46,255 bases of DNA from an uncultured Granulosicoccus sp. GTDB lineage: Bacteria; Pseudomonadota; Gammaproteobacteria; Granulosicoccales; Granulosicoccaceae. Both the position numbers and the translations under genes were made by a program. The stretch lies in the NCBI GenBank assembly GCA_947492525.1, contig CANLNQ010000042.1, positions 1 through 46,255 on the forward strand. Reading direction: 5' to 3'. Position 1 is the first letter of the stretch. The number at the start of each line of letters is the position of its first letter. Below are positions 1 to 7,356 of the stretch, in pieces. Below the pieces are notes generated by a model. It was not told where the DNA came from, searched no databases, and worked only from the letters and a program-made list of their open reading frames with translations.

Positions 1-88
1 TCACGCTTGCCTCACGCTTGCCTCACGCTTGCCTCACGCTTGCCTCACGCTTGCCTCACGCTTGCCTCACGCTTGCCTCACGCTTGCC
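1..88. repeat. 11-bp tandem array, 8 copies
   Basis: Eight perfect head-to-tail copies of the 11-mer TCACGCTTGCC fill positions 1-88. The array begins at the first base of the window, so its true length is unknown. It lies 37 bp beyond the stop codon of the transporter gene encoded on the minus strand. The copies are identical, unlike the three other arrays of the window, where the unit drifts. No gene is supported inside it; the open frame running through it on the + strand is a by-product of the repeat. Confidence 0.97.
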
Positions 89-124
89 ACGAGGCTATCG
101 GTAATCACGGCGCTCGTGCGTAGC

Positions 125-1471
125 TCAAGCCCCGCTGGCCGCTCGCTCATCCAGCTGGCGGCGAATATCCCGATGCACCGCTTCGGTGATCGGGTAATGA
201 CGCAGACTGGCAATGGCGGCCAGCTTGAACAGGATGCACGGCCCTCCGTAGAGAATGGCCAACCACAGCAGTGGCCCCTCGCCGTTGTTCTGCCGAGCGT
301 CGAACCCGGTCAGGTCCAGCAGGGGGAAGGCAATGCCGATGGCCAGTGCATAGGAGAGCTTCGATGCGGTTCCCCACAGGGCAAAGAACAGGCCCGGGCG
401 ACGATAGCCGTTTTCCAGAGCGTCCCATTCAATGACATCGGCATTGATGGCGCTGGGCAGTGACAGGTCTGCACCGGTGGTGAAGCCGGTAGCGACCACG
501 ATGAGATAGAACCAGAGCACACTGTCGGTATCGAGAAACGGCGTCCAGATGAAGAACAGACAGGCCAGCACCATGGCAATGGACCAGGTGCGGTGCTTGC
601 CCAGCCGCTTCGAGACAGCCAGCCAGAAAGGCACGGCAAGCGCTGCTGCGACGAAATACAGAAACAGAAAGGCACCCGCTTGCGCCGGCACCACCAATAC
701 GTGAGTGACATACAGCAGAAACAGGGTGGCCGGAATGGCATTGCCGACGGCATTGAACAGAAAACTCAGTAGCAACTGGCGAAACGGGTTGGGCGCAAGC
801 ATCAGTTGCCAGGCTGCGCGCACCGATTGACCGGGCAGCCGGGTCTGCGCCACATCAGGCACCCGCCAGGCGGCCCACAGCGTTGCCAGCAGCAATGTGA
901 TCATCACCAGCCAGGTGATTGCCTGCAGTGCACCACCCAGATTCTGCGAGTCAGCGCCACTGAACAGCGCCACGATCAATAGCGAGGCAAGCGTACCGCT
1001 CAGCCCGAAAGCCACGCGTGACCCCGCTATGATACTGCGCTGATTGTAGTCGTCGGACAGCTCAGCCGCCCAGGCACTGGTGGGTACGATGGACAGCGTT
1101 CCGGCCACATAGATGGCCACCGTCCAGCCCAGCAGGTAAAACCCGGACGCATCCGCAGGTGGCATGAACAGGAACCACACCGACAAGGCAACCAGGGGCG
1201 CAGCGGCGACCACGAACACCTTGCGTCTGCCAAATGAACTGTTGTTGCAATCAGACCAGTAACCCACCAACGGGTCGGTGACGGTATCAGCCAATCGGGC
1301 AAGCAGTAGCAAGCCTCCGATGGCGCTCAGGCTCAGTGCCGTGGACTCGGCGTAGAACGTCGGGATGATGACCTGCAGCGCAATGAAGGCCGCCGCCAGC
1401 GGAAAGGCCAGGCTTGCATAAGCAGCCAGAACACCCACAGGAAGCCGCGACGCCTTCAAGAGTGCTGACAA
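125..1471 (-). CDS. GPH-family (MelB-like) cation:sugar symporter, MFS superfamily
   Basis: A 448-aa polytopic inner-membrane protein with about twelve hydrophobic segments. Near residues 60-86 it has the family signature LADTVTDPLVGYWSD followed by FGRRKVF, typical of glycoside-pentoside-hexuronide:cation symporters. D62 and D66 are spaced like the MelB helix-II aspartates that bind the coupling cation, so ion-coupled import of a sugar or glycoside is inferred; the substrate cannot be read. The start is a TTG codon with only a distant AGG upstream, so a slightly different start is possible. The gene is followed within 40 bp by the 11-bp tandem array. No glycosidase or regulator adjoins it. 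Confidence 0.85.
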   Translation of the reverse strand: MSALLKASRLPVGVLAAYASLAFPLAAAFIALQVIIPTFYAESTALSLSAIGGLLLLARLADTVTDPLVGYWSDCNNSSFGRRKVFVVAAAPLVALSVWFLFMPPADASGFYLLGWTVAIYVAGTLSIVPTSAWAAELSDDYNQRSIIAGSRVAFGLSGTLASLLIVALFSGADSQNLGGALQAITWLVMITLLLATLWAAWRVPDVAQTRLPGQSVRAAWQLMLAPNPFRQLLLSFLFNAVGNAIPATLFLLYVTHVLVVPAQAGAFLFLYFVAAALAVPFWLAVSKRLGKHRTWSIAMVLACLFFIWTPFLDTDSVLWFYLIVVATGFTTGADLSLPSAINADVIEWDALENGYRRPGLFFALWGTASKLSYALAIGIAFPLLDLTGFDARQNNGEGPLLWLAILYGGPCILFKLAAIASLRHYPITEAVHRDIRRQLDERAASGA

Positions 1472-1510
1472 TCGCTATCGAGCCTGTGGTTTGCCATCGT
1501 GGATCGCGGC

Positions 1511-2839
1511 TCAGGGAATCGCTTCGAGGCGAGCGGTGCCCATTCGCACCGGAAACCGCCAGGTATCGTCCTCTCCCGAATCATTGTGCCAGGCCCACTT
1601 TGCATCCCGTTCGCCACCATCCACATCGTTGTTCAGCTGGATATCCAGGCCGAAGGCTTCATCCACCGGGATACCGGCAGCCTGCAGATCCAGCTTCACT
1701 TCGTAGACCTGCTGCTGCCCAGGTGCATTGCACAGACAGACGGCAAACTCGATCATGTCCGCATCAACGGGCAGCCCGCGATCGCCGGATCCCAGGCGAG
1801 TGTCGCTGCGCCCCGAGGCATTGGCCTCACCCTGGGAAGTCATCAGGGGGATGATGGCGTGATAGTCGTCCACACCATCGTAGCTTGCACCCTTGCTGTT
1901 GTTGCCGTCCCAGAAGATATCGATGGCGTCATCGTCGTAGACCAGCTCGGAATCGCCAAAGGGTGTCTGCTCGCCGTATTCCTCGGCAAACACCATCAGG
2001 TACAGAAATTCACCATCGTGCATACCGCCCCAGCGGTATCGACGGTCCTCCCCCGGCTGCACGACGCCCTTGTCGATCAGTACCTGATTTATCAGCAGCT
2101 GGTTTTCTTCGGCGTCCACGAACTGGGCATTGTTCCAGACAGAATCGTAGCTGCCATCGATCCGCGGGGCTATGTCGTAGTAGACAATGACGACTTCAGG
2201 CGGTATTTCATCGTCATCGTTCGGATTGGTGCCCTCCAGCCGTTCGCGCAGATTGCCATAGCCGTCACCATCCAGATCGAGCTCGGGCCTGGGATCCTCA
2301 TCCGTGGAGGCAATCGCATAATCGCTGATATCCACCGCCACGGCCTGATCGGCGCTGACACCCTCGATATCGACGCTGTAACTGGCCAGCAACAGCACAC
2401 CGCTGAGTCCGGCCGGCAGATCCGGCACACCCATCTCGACCCAGTCGACCTTGAGTGTGGCATCGCTGCCCTCCGGTACATGCACCTCGCCACGCCAGCT
2501 GGTGTCACCAGCAGGAGGCGTCAGTTCCACAACCGGATAATCAACCGTGCCGACACTCACGCTGACGCGCACTTCCAGTTGGGTCTCGTCGATCTTGCGG
2601 CTTTGCAGGAAATCGGGTTTGTACAAGGCGAGCCCTGCCGGTTCATTCAACTGCAACTGTCCGCCCGTTGAGCCCGAATCGCAGGCAGTCAGCAGAAACA
2701 GCGGCAGCAACAGACTGCATCGACGGATCAGTGCGGCAGTTGCCGCTGCTGCCGGGCGTCCTTGCGCTGGCCGGCCGGAAGCATCGGCCATGCGTTGTCC
2801 GTTTGTCGTCATTGTCTGCCTGGTCTCCACGCGGCCCAT
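1511..2839 (-). CDS. Lipoprotein with TSP3-like calcium motif and CBM9-like C-terminal domain
   Basis: About 442 aa if started at 2839, where GAGGG precedes ATG and only 10 nt separate it from the upstream stop; ATGs at 2812 and 2791 are alternatives giving a shorter signal peptide. The hydrophobic stretch SLLLPLFLLTAC is a lipobox, so the mature protein should be a lipid-anchored periplasmic or surface protein. The middle carries a calcium-loop motif, DLDGDGYGNLRERLEGTNP, of thrombospondin-3/dockerin type. The last ~200 residues (APRIDGSYDSVWNNA onward, with DDDAIDIFWDGNN and WAWHND near the end) resemble family 9 carbohydrate-binding/DOMON-like domains. It is cotranscribed with the FN3-like membrane protein upstream. 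Ligand unknown. Confidence 0.75.
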   Translation of the reverse strand: MGRVETRQTMTTNGQRMADASGRPAQGRPAAAATAALIRRCSLLLPLFLLTACDSGSTGGQLQLNEPAGLALYKPDFLQSRKIDETQLEVRVSVSVGTVDYPVVELTPPAGDTSWRGEVHVPEGSDATLKVDWVEMGVPDLPAGLSGVLLLASYSVDIEGVSADQAVAVDISDYAIASTDEDPRPELDLDGDGYGNLRERLEGTNPNDDDEIPPEVVIVYYDIAPRIDGSYDSVWNNAQFVDAEENQLLINQVLIDKGVVQPGEDRRYRWGGMHDGEFLYLMVFAEEYGEQTPFGDSELVYDDDAIDIFWDGNNSKGASYDGVDDYHAIIPLMTSQGEANASGRSDTRLGSGDRGLPVDADMIEFAVCLCNAPGQQQVYEVKLDLQAAGIPVDEAFGLDIQLNNDVDGGERDAKWAWHNDSGEDDTWRFPVRMGTARLEAIP

Positions 2840-2849
2840 TTCCGCACCC

Positions 2850-3575
2850 TCAGTACGGCTGGTCGATGGTGAGCGACAGGCGGCACCCTTCGCTACCACA
2901 ACCACCGCTATCCGAGCCACCTCCCGAAGAGCCGGCAGCACTGGCGATCAACCCCAGCAGCAACACCCCACCCACGATATAAACCACTTTCGGCAGACCG
3001 GTGCTTTTCTCGGCTGATACGTCAGGGCTTTCTGCGCTCGCTGTCTGCACCACCGCTTCCTCCGGTGCCGGCATCACTATATTGCGCACCAGCGGGCTGA
3101 AGGTGTAACCCCTGACCGTGCGATTACCGCTGGTGTCACGCGCCTGAATGTAGTATTCGATGGCCCTGTCGTTATCAGGATTCGTCGGAATCTGCGCGAT
3201 ATAGGTCGATGAAAAGGATACCTGCATCATCACGTAGCGCGAAAAGCTGGTTTCGCCAGCGTAGCGATAGTAGAAGATCACACTATCCAGATCCTGATCA
3301 TCCACAACTGTTGCCACGAAGGTCTGCCGGATATCGGCCTCTGCCTCGTCGATGACATCGTGCTCGATCAGTGGTGGCTCGAGATCCACCTCTTCCTGCG
3401 AATTGGCCACGGAACGGTCGTAGGCACCTGATTGGTACTGCGCCAACAGCAAGCCGGAAACGGCATCTTCGTGCTGCGCAGGCCCCAGCGCATCGGCCAG
3501 CGCAACGCGGCATGAGGGCAACACCTGGCTCACCGCAAACAAGGCGATGAACAATGTTTTCAGGCACCTAAGCAT
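2850..3575 (-). CDS. Secreted/membrane protein with FN3/Ig-like domain and Gly/Cys-rich tail
   Basis: I take the ATG at 3575, which opens a signal peptide (MLRCLKTLFIALFAVSQVLP); the frame is open further upstream but without a better start. The 241-aa product has a beta-sandwich-like region with paired YY/Y motifs (IFYYRYAGETSFSRY, IEYYIQARDTSGNRTVRGY), typical of FN3/Ig-like surface domains. A predicted transmembrane helix (VYIVGGVLLLGLIASAAGS) lies near the C terminus, followed by a Gly/Ser/Cys-rich stretch with two Cys and a short tail. It ends 10 nt before the CBM9-like lipoprotein gene, so the two are likely one operon and may form an envelope complex. Precise function unknown. Confidence 0.65.
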   Translation of the reverse strand: MLRCLKTLFIALFAVSQVLPSCRVALADALGPAQHEDAVSGLLLAQYQSGAYDRSVANSQEEVDLEPPLIEHDVIDEAEADIRQTFVATVVDDQDLDSVIFYYRYAGETSFSRYVMMQVSFSSTYIAQIPTNPDNDRAIEYYIQARDTSGNRTVRGYTFSPLVRNIVMPAPEEAVVQTASAESPDVSAEKSTGLPKVVYIVGGVLLLGLIASAAGSSGGGSDSGGCGSEGCRLSLTIDQPY

Positions 3576-3642
3576 GTTTTCTCTGTGTTCGCCTGTGATC
3601 GTTCCCAATTGGACCAGATTCCGGCGCCGCAAACCACCGTGA

Positions 3643-3658
3643 GGTCGACTTGTTGACC
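3643..3658. promoter_or_regulatory. Imperfect palindrome between divergent genes (possible operator)
   Basis: GGTCGACTTGTTGACC is a 16-bp dyad (GGTCGAC / GTTGACC, one mismatch). It lies in the 125-bp space between the start of the FN3-like gene (minus) and the EndoU gene (plus). No convincing -35/-10 pair could be aligned with it, so an operator role is only suggested. Confidence 0.25.
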
Positions 3659-3700
3659 TTTATAGACTAGCTTACCGACAAGCTCTCTGGACAAATTATC

Positions 3701-4306
3701 GTGAACAAGTACAAACGCTATATCCCGATCGCCGCCATCATACTACTGGCACTGGGTGTGAATCTGGACCAGTTCGGCATTGATCTACATGCATTGTCAC
3801 GCGGCGGCAGTGCCACGACCCAAACCAGCTCCACGATCGACAATGCGGGTAACAGCAGCTCGGGCAGCAGCCACGACGGCGCTTTCAGTGAGCCGGACTA
3901 CCCGAAATGGAGCGATACCGAACCGAATGTGAATCAATGGCACATCTTCGCCGGTGAAATCAATCGCAGTGGCAAACCGGTGGGTTTTCATTCTCGGCCG
4001 GGCGGTCAGGACCCCGCAGGTGCCAGAGTCAGATCCATTCGAGACAGCCCCAACCGCGCCGGGGTCTACACCGCCTCCATCGAGATTCGGGATGGCCAGC
4101 AATGGAAAGAGAAATTCTCCAGTTTCTTCCCCGACTCGCTGTCTCGCGATGAGGTGCTGCAGGCGGTTCTCAACGCGTACTCCAACAGCAGCAACCCGCA
4201 GGCACAGCCATTCGAGGGCCCATCCGGTCACGGCTTTTCCATTCAGGGTTACACGACCAGCCGCGGCGGCATCAATACCGCCTTTCCCATCTATGTGCGC
4301 GACTGA
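3701..4306 (+). CDS. EndoU-type nuclease domain protein with N-terminal membrane anchor
   Basis: 201 aa from a GTG start. Residues 7-24 (YIPIAAIILLALGVNLDQ) form a signal anchor or uncleaved signal, followed by a ~45-residue Ser/Thr/Gly-rich linker. From about residue 79 the sequence matches the bacterial EndoU fold: NQWHIFAGEINRSGKPVGFHSRP gives the two catalytic-type histidines H81 and H97, lysines K136 and K138 lie in the expected middle position, and the end carries GYTTSRGGINTAFP like the Tyr/Thr and FP motifs of the family. EndoU enzymes cut RNA and often occur as toxin tips of contact-dependent or polymorphic toxins. Here the domain stands alone, and the next gene is a TetR regulator rather than a recognisable immunity gene. 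Activity is inferred. Confidence 0.65.
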   Translation: MNKYKRYIPIAAIILLALGVNLDQFGIDLHALSRGGSATTQTSSTIDNAGNSSSGSSHDGAFSEPDYPKWSDTEPNVNQWHIFAGEINRSGKPVGFHSRPGGQDPAGARVRSIRDSPNRAGVYTASIEIRDGQQWKEKFSSFFPDSLSRDEVLQAVLNAYSNSSNPQAQPFEGPSGHGFSIQGYTTSRGGINTAFPIYVRD

Positions 4307-4321
4307 ACTCTGATTGCCGAT

Positions 4322-4345
4322 CGCAGCCTGAAGATCGAGGCTGCG
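4322..4345 (+). terminator. Hairpin after the EndoU gene (terminator-like, no U-tract)
   Basis: CGCAGCCT-gaagatcg-AGGCTGCG forms a perfect 8-bp stem with an 8-nt loop, 16 bp after the stop codon. A second, mutually exclusive stem (GCTGCGG 4340-4346 with CCGCAGC 4359-4365) shares its right arm. No T-run follows, so it may be a weak terminator or a mutually exclusive attenuator-like pair. Confidence 0.4.
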
Positions 4346-4412
4346 GTTCGCCGCGTAGCCGCAGCCCCGCCCCCCTGTCGGGACACGCTGCTGGCGATGA
4401 GACGTGAAAAGA

Positions 4413-4442
4413 GGCGATCTGTCGCCAACGGCTCGCTATAAT
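4413..4442 (+). promoter_or_regulatory. Promoter and probable operator of the tetR-aldh-sdr operon
   Basis: A perfect TATAAT -10 box lies at 4437-4442, about 36 bp before the TetR start codon. Where the -35 box should be there is no good consensus hexamer but a dyad GGCGA-tctg-TCGCC (4413-4426). A palindrome over the -35 element just upstream of a TetR gene is a typical place for its own operator. Autoregulation is therefore inferred. Confidence 0.5.
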
Positions 4443-4477
4443 CGCCAGTACCTTGTCAAAATCATGCCAGTGCAATC

Positions 4478-5101
4478 ATGGGCCGACGTAGCGACCACAG
4501 CCGCGAGCAATTGCAGGAAATGATCATCGAGGCGGCGCTGAATCTGGTCAGGCAGAGAGGCGCCGAGAAGGTCACCGCCCGGCAGATTGCGACAGCCGTG
4601 GGCTACACACCCGGCATGCTCTATTCGGTTTTCATCAACCTGCAGGATATCTTCCTGCACGTCAATCAGGTCGGCCTGCGTTCGCTGTACGAACGCTGCG
4701 CCACGGCGCAGCAGACCAGCGGCAGCCCCGACGGCGCCATCCGCGCCATGGGCCAGGCCTATCTGCAATTTGCCCGGGAACACACCCACCAGTTCGATCT
4801 CATGTTCAGCCGCAGCATACAGCACCCGGAAGTGCCGCCACCGGGCCTCGGCGATCAGATACGGACCCTGTTCGAACTGCTCGGCATGCAACTGCAGCGA
4901 TTGCGCCCCGCTGCTGCCGAGGATGAAATTCGCCAGGGAGCTCTGGCGCTGTGGTCAGGCGTTCACGGCACGGCAGCACTGAGACTTTCCTCACAATTCG
5001 ATAACGAAGCGGCCAATGCCGACAGCCAGATCGTGGACCTGCTCATCAGCAGCTTCATTCGCCACTGGCTGACCTCACAGGAGCCTCTCGCCAACTCATG
5101 A
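4478..5101 (+). CDS. TetR/AcrR-family transcriptional regulator
   Basis: 207 aa. The N-terminal ~55 residues form the TetR helix-turn-helix (IIEAALNLVRQRG, then KVTARQIATAVGYTPGMLYS and FINLQDIFLHVN). The C-terminal half is the ligand-binding region and has LWSGVHGTAAL, resembling the WHG-type TetR C-terminal domain. The stop codon overlaps the start of the aldehyde dehydrogenase gene (ATGA), so the regulator is translated in the same operon as the two oxidoreductases it probably controls. The inducer is likely an aldehyde, alcohol or fatty compound handled by that operon, but this cannot be read from the sequence. Confidence 0.88.
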   Translation: MGRRSDHSREQLQEMIIEAALNLVRQRGAEKVTARQIATAVGYTPGMLYSVFINLQDIFLHVNQVGLRSLYERCATAQQTSGSPDGAIRAMGQAYLQFAREHTHQFDLMFSRSIQHPEVPPPGLGDQIRTLFELLGMQLQRLRPAAAEDEIRQGALALWSGVHGTAALRLSSQFDNEAANADSQIVDLLISSFIRHWLTSQEPLANS

Positions 5102-6579
5102 CCACACAAGGCAGGCAGAGCGCCATGACTCCGGATCAGCTGTGGTTCGACCCCTCCCGATGCTTCATCGGCAATGAATGGCTGGCACCGATCGGTGCAC
5201 AGACCCTGTCACTGACAGATCCTTCCACCGGCCTGCCCATTGCCGAGATTGCACGCGGTAGAAAAGCCGATATCGACCAGGCCGTCGCGCGGGCAGAAGT
5301 TGCCCTGGCGGGCCCCTGGGGGCGCATGAGCGCACCGGAACGGGGTCGTATCCTGCTGCGCATCGGGCAAGAGGTGCTGGCGAAAGGCGAGCAATTGGCA
5401 AGACTCGAATCGCTGGACGTGGGCAAGCCGCTGAGCCAGGCCAGAGCCGATGTACAGGCCCTGGCGCGCTATATGGAATTCTACGGCGGTGCGACCGACA
5501 AGATACACGGCAGCACCATTCCATACCTGGAGGGATACACGGTGTATACCCTGCGTGAACCGCACGGTGTGACCGGCCATATCATCCCGTGGAACTACCC
5601 CATGCAGATCATCGGACGCTCGGTTGGCGCGGCTCTGGCCATGGGCAATGCCACGGTACTCAAGCCGGCCGAGGAAGCCTGTCTGAGCGCGCTCGCCTTT
5701 GCCGATATTGCCCGCGAAGCCGGCCTGCCAGCCGGTGCGCTGAATGTCGTGCCCGGCCTCGGCGCCGAGGCCGGCGCAGCCCTGAGTGAGCATACCGGCG
5801 TCCAGCATCTGTCGTTCACCGGCTCTCTTGCCACCGGCAAGCAGGTGCAGGCAGCGGCAGCAAGGCATGTTGCCCCCGTGACGCTGGAGCTGGGAGGCAA
5901 GTCGGCGCAACTGGTGTTCGCCGATGCTGATCTGGATGCAGCCCTGCCCTTTCTGGTCAATGCCGGCATTCAGAACGCCGGTCAGACCTGTTCGGCCTCC
6001 TCGCGCATCCTGGTGCATCGTGACATCCACGACGAGTTGGTGGAGCGCATGGCAGGCGCCTATCGCCAGTTGCGTGTCGGTCCGGCTATCGACGATCTGT
6101 CGCTGGGTCCGCTGATATCAGCCCGACAGCACGGTATCGTCAGCGACTTTCTCGACAAGGGGCAGGATCTGGAGAGGGTCGCGAGCGGCGTGATAGTCGA
6201 TGACGTGCCCGCCGGAGGCTTCTACCTGGCCCCGGTACTGCTCACCGGCGCCACGCCGGAGCATGTGCTGGCCCAACAGGAGATATTCGGTCCGGTACAA
6301 CTGGTGCTGCCCTTTGATGACGAGGAGCATGCCGTGGCCATTGCCAATGGCACCCCCTATGGTCTGGTGGCCTCTGTCTGGAGCCGTGACGGTGCTCGAC
6401 AGATGCGGCTGGCCAGGCGCCTTCGCGCAGGCCAGGTTTTCATCAACAATTACGGTGCCGGCGGTGGCGTGGAGCTTCCCTTTGGCGGCACCGGACTGTC
6501 CGGTCATGGCCGCGAGAAGGGATTCGAAGCGCTGTACGGATTCTCCACACTCAAGACCGTTGCCGCGCGTCATGACTGA
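5098..6579 (+). CDS. NAD(P)+-dependent aldehyde dehydrogenase
   Basis: 493 aa, the normal length for class 1/2-type aldehyde dehydrogenases. The catalytic set is complete: N166 in IIPWNYPM, E264 in VTLELGGKSA, nucleophile C298 in NAGQTCSASSR, and a coenzyme-contact motif QEIFGPV further on. The Rossmann motif FTGSLATGKQV is present, and the C-terminal FGGTGLSGHGREKG motif is that of betaine-aldehyde/4-aminobutyraldehyde-like enzymes. It oxidises an aldehyde to the acid in the cytoplasm; the substrate is unknown. The ATG overlaps the TetR stop by 4 nt; an ATG nine codons later is an alternative. An SDR gene follows after 15 bp, so an alcohol-to-aldehyde-to-acid route is plausible. Confidence 0.9.
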   Translation: MTTQGRQSAMTPDQLWFDPSRCFIGNEWLAPIGAQTLSLTDPSTGLPIAEIARGRKADIDQAVARAEVALAGPWGRMSAPERGRILLRIGQEVLAKGEQLARLESLDVGKPLSQARADVQALARYMEFYGGATDKIHGSTIPYLEGYTVYTLREPHGVTGHIIPWNYPMQIIGRSVGAALAMGNATVLKPAEEACLSALAFADIAREAGLPAGALNVVPGLGAEAGAALSEHTGVQHLSFTGSLATGKQVQAAAARHVAPVTLELGGKSAQLVFADADLDAALPFLVNAGIQNAGQTCSASSRILVHRDIHDELVERMAGAYRQLRVGPAIDDLSLGPLISARQHGIVSDFLDKGQDLERVASGVIVDDVPAGGFYLAPVLLTGATPEHVLAQQEIFGPVQLVLPFDDEEHAVAIANGTPYGLVASVWSRDGARQMRLARRLRAGQVFINNYGAGGGVELPFGGTGLSGHGREKGFEALYGFSTLKTVAARHD

Positions 6580-6594
6580 CATCGGGAGACACCC

Positions 6595-7341
6595 ATGAGA
6601 CTGCAGGATAAACGCGCCATCATCACCGGCGCAGCTTCGGGCTTTGGTGCCGGCATGGCCCGCAAGTTCATCGCTGAAGGAGCATCCGTGATGCTGGCCG
6701 ATATCGATGGCGAGGCGGCGCGTGAACTGAGCGATGAGCTCGGCGCTGCGGCCTTCGCCTGTCAGGTCGATGTCAGCCAGGCGGCCGACATGCAGCGCCT
6801 CGGCAGCAGCGCCATGGAGGTGCTGGGTGGTATCGACATACTGATCAACAATGCAGGCGTGACCCATTTGCCACAGGCCATGGAAGACATCAGCGAAGAC
6901 GACTTCGATCGCGTCATGGCAATCAATACAAAGTCTGTGTATCTGAGCGCGAGAACCATCATCCCGATCATGAAAGCGCAGGGTCAGGGAGTGGTACTCA
7001 ACATCGCCTCTACTGCCGGAGTCAGCCCTCGACCTCGCCTGAGCTGGTACAACGCCTCCAAGGGCTGGGTGATTACCGCCACCCGCAGCATGGCCATCGA
7101 ACTGGCCGCCGACGGTATCCGCGTCAATGCACTCAACCCGGTCGCCGGAGAAACCCCCTTGCTGAAATCCTTCATGGGAGAGGACACGCCGGAAGTCAGG
7201 GCCCGCTTCCTGTCCACCATTCCACTGGGACGTTTTTCCACGCCCGAGGACATGGCCAATGCGGCCTGTTATCTGTGTTCGGATGAAGCCAGCATGATCA
7301 CCGGCGTGTGTCTGGAAGTGGATGGCGGTCGTTGCATCTGA
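6595..7341 (+). CDS. Short-chain dehydrogenase/reductase (classical SDR)
   Basis: 248 aa with the full classical SDR pattern: cofactor motif TGAASGFG (residues 11-18), NNAG (86-89), catalytic S139, Y152 and K156 (YNASK). D36 after the second strand (LADID) favours NAD(H). A GGGAGA ribosome site precedes the ATG, 15 bp after the aldehyde dehydrogenase stop. As the third gene of the TetR operon it probably interconverts an alcohol and a carbonyl compound in the same pathway. The end of the sequence (GVCLEVDGGRCI) is the usual SDR C-terminal motif. Substrate not identifiable. Confidence 0.9.
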   Translation: MRLQDKRAIITGAASGFGAGMARKFIAEGASVMLADIDGEAARELSDELGAAAFACQVDVSQAADMQRLGSSAMEVLGGIDILINNAGVTHLPQAMEDISEDDFDRVMAINTKSVYLSARTIIPIMKAQGQGVVLNIASTAGVSPRPRLSWYNASKGWVITATRSMAIELAADGIRVNALNPVAGETPLLKSFMGEDTPEVRARFLSTIPLGRFSTPEDMANAACYLCSDEASMITGVCLEVDGGRCI

Positions 7342-7356
7342 GTCGCCTGCTCAGAT
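7336..7356. terminator. Dyad spanning the stop codons of convergent sdr and mcp genes
   Basis: ATCTGAG-tcgcctg-CTCAGAT is a perfect 7-bp stem with a 7-nt loop. It contains both stop codons of the convergent pair, whose coding regions are only 9 bp apart. It could act as a bidirectional terminator. No T-run follows on either side. Confidence 0.4.

Noticed and set aside
1499..2671. 390-aa frame antisense to the CBM9-like lipoprotein; similar long antisense frames at 19361-20713, 22774-24048, 32240-33613, 39513-41291 and 26751-27722
   Set aside because: They lie entirely opposite genes with clear domains, in high-GC DNA where the complementary frame is often open; their translations show no family features.
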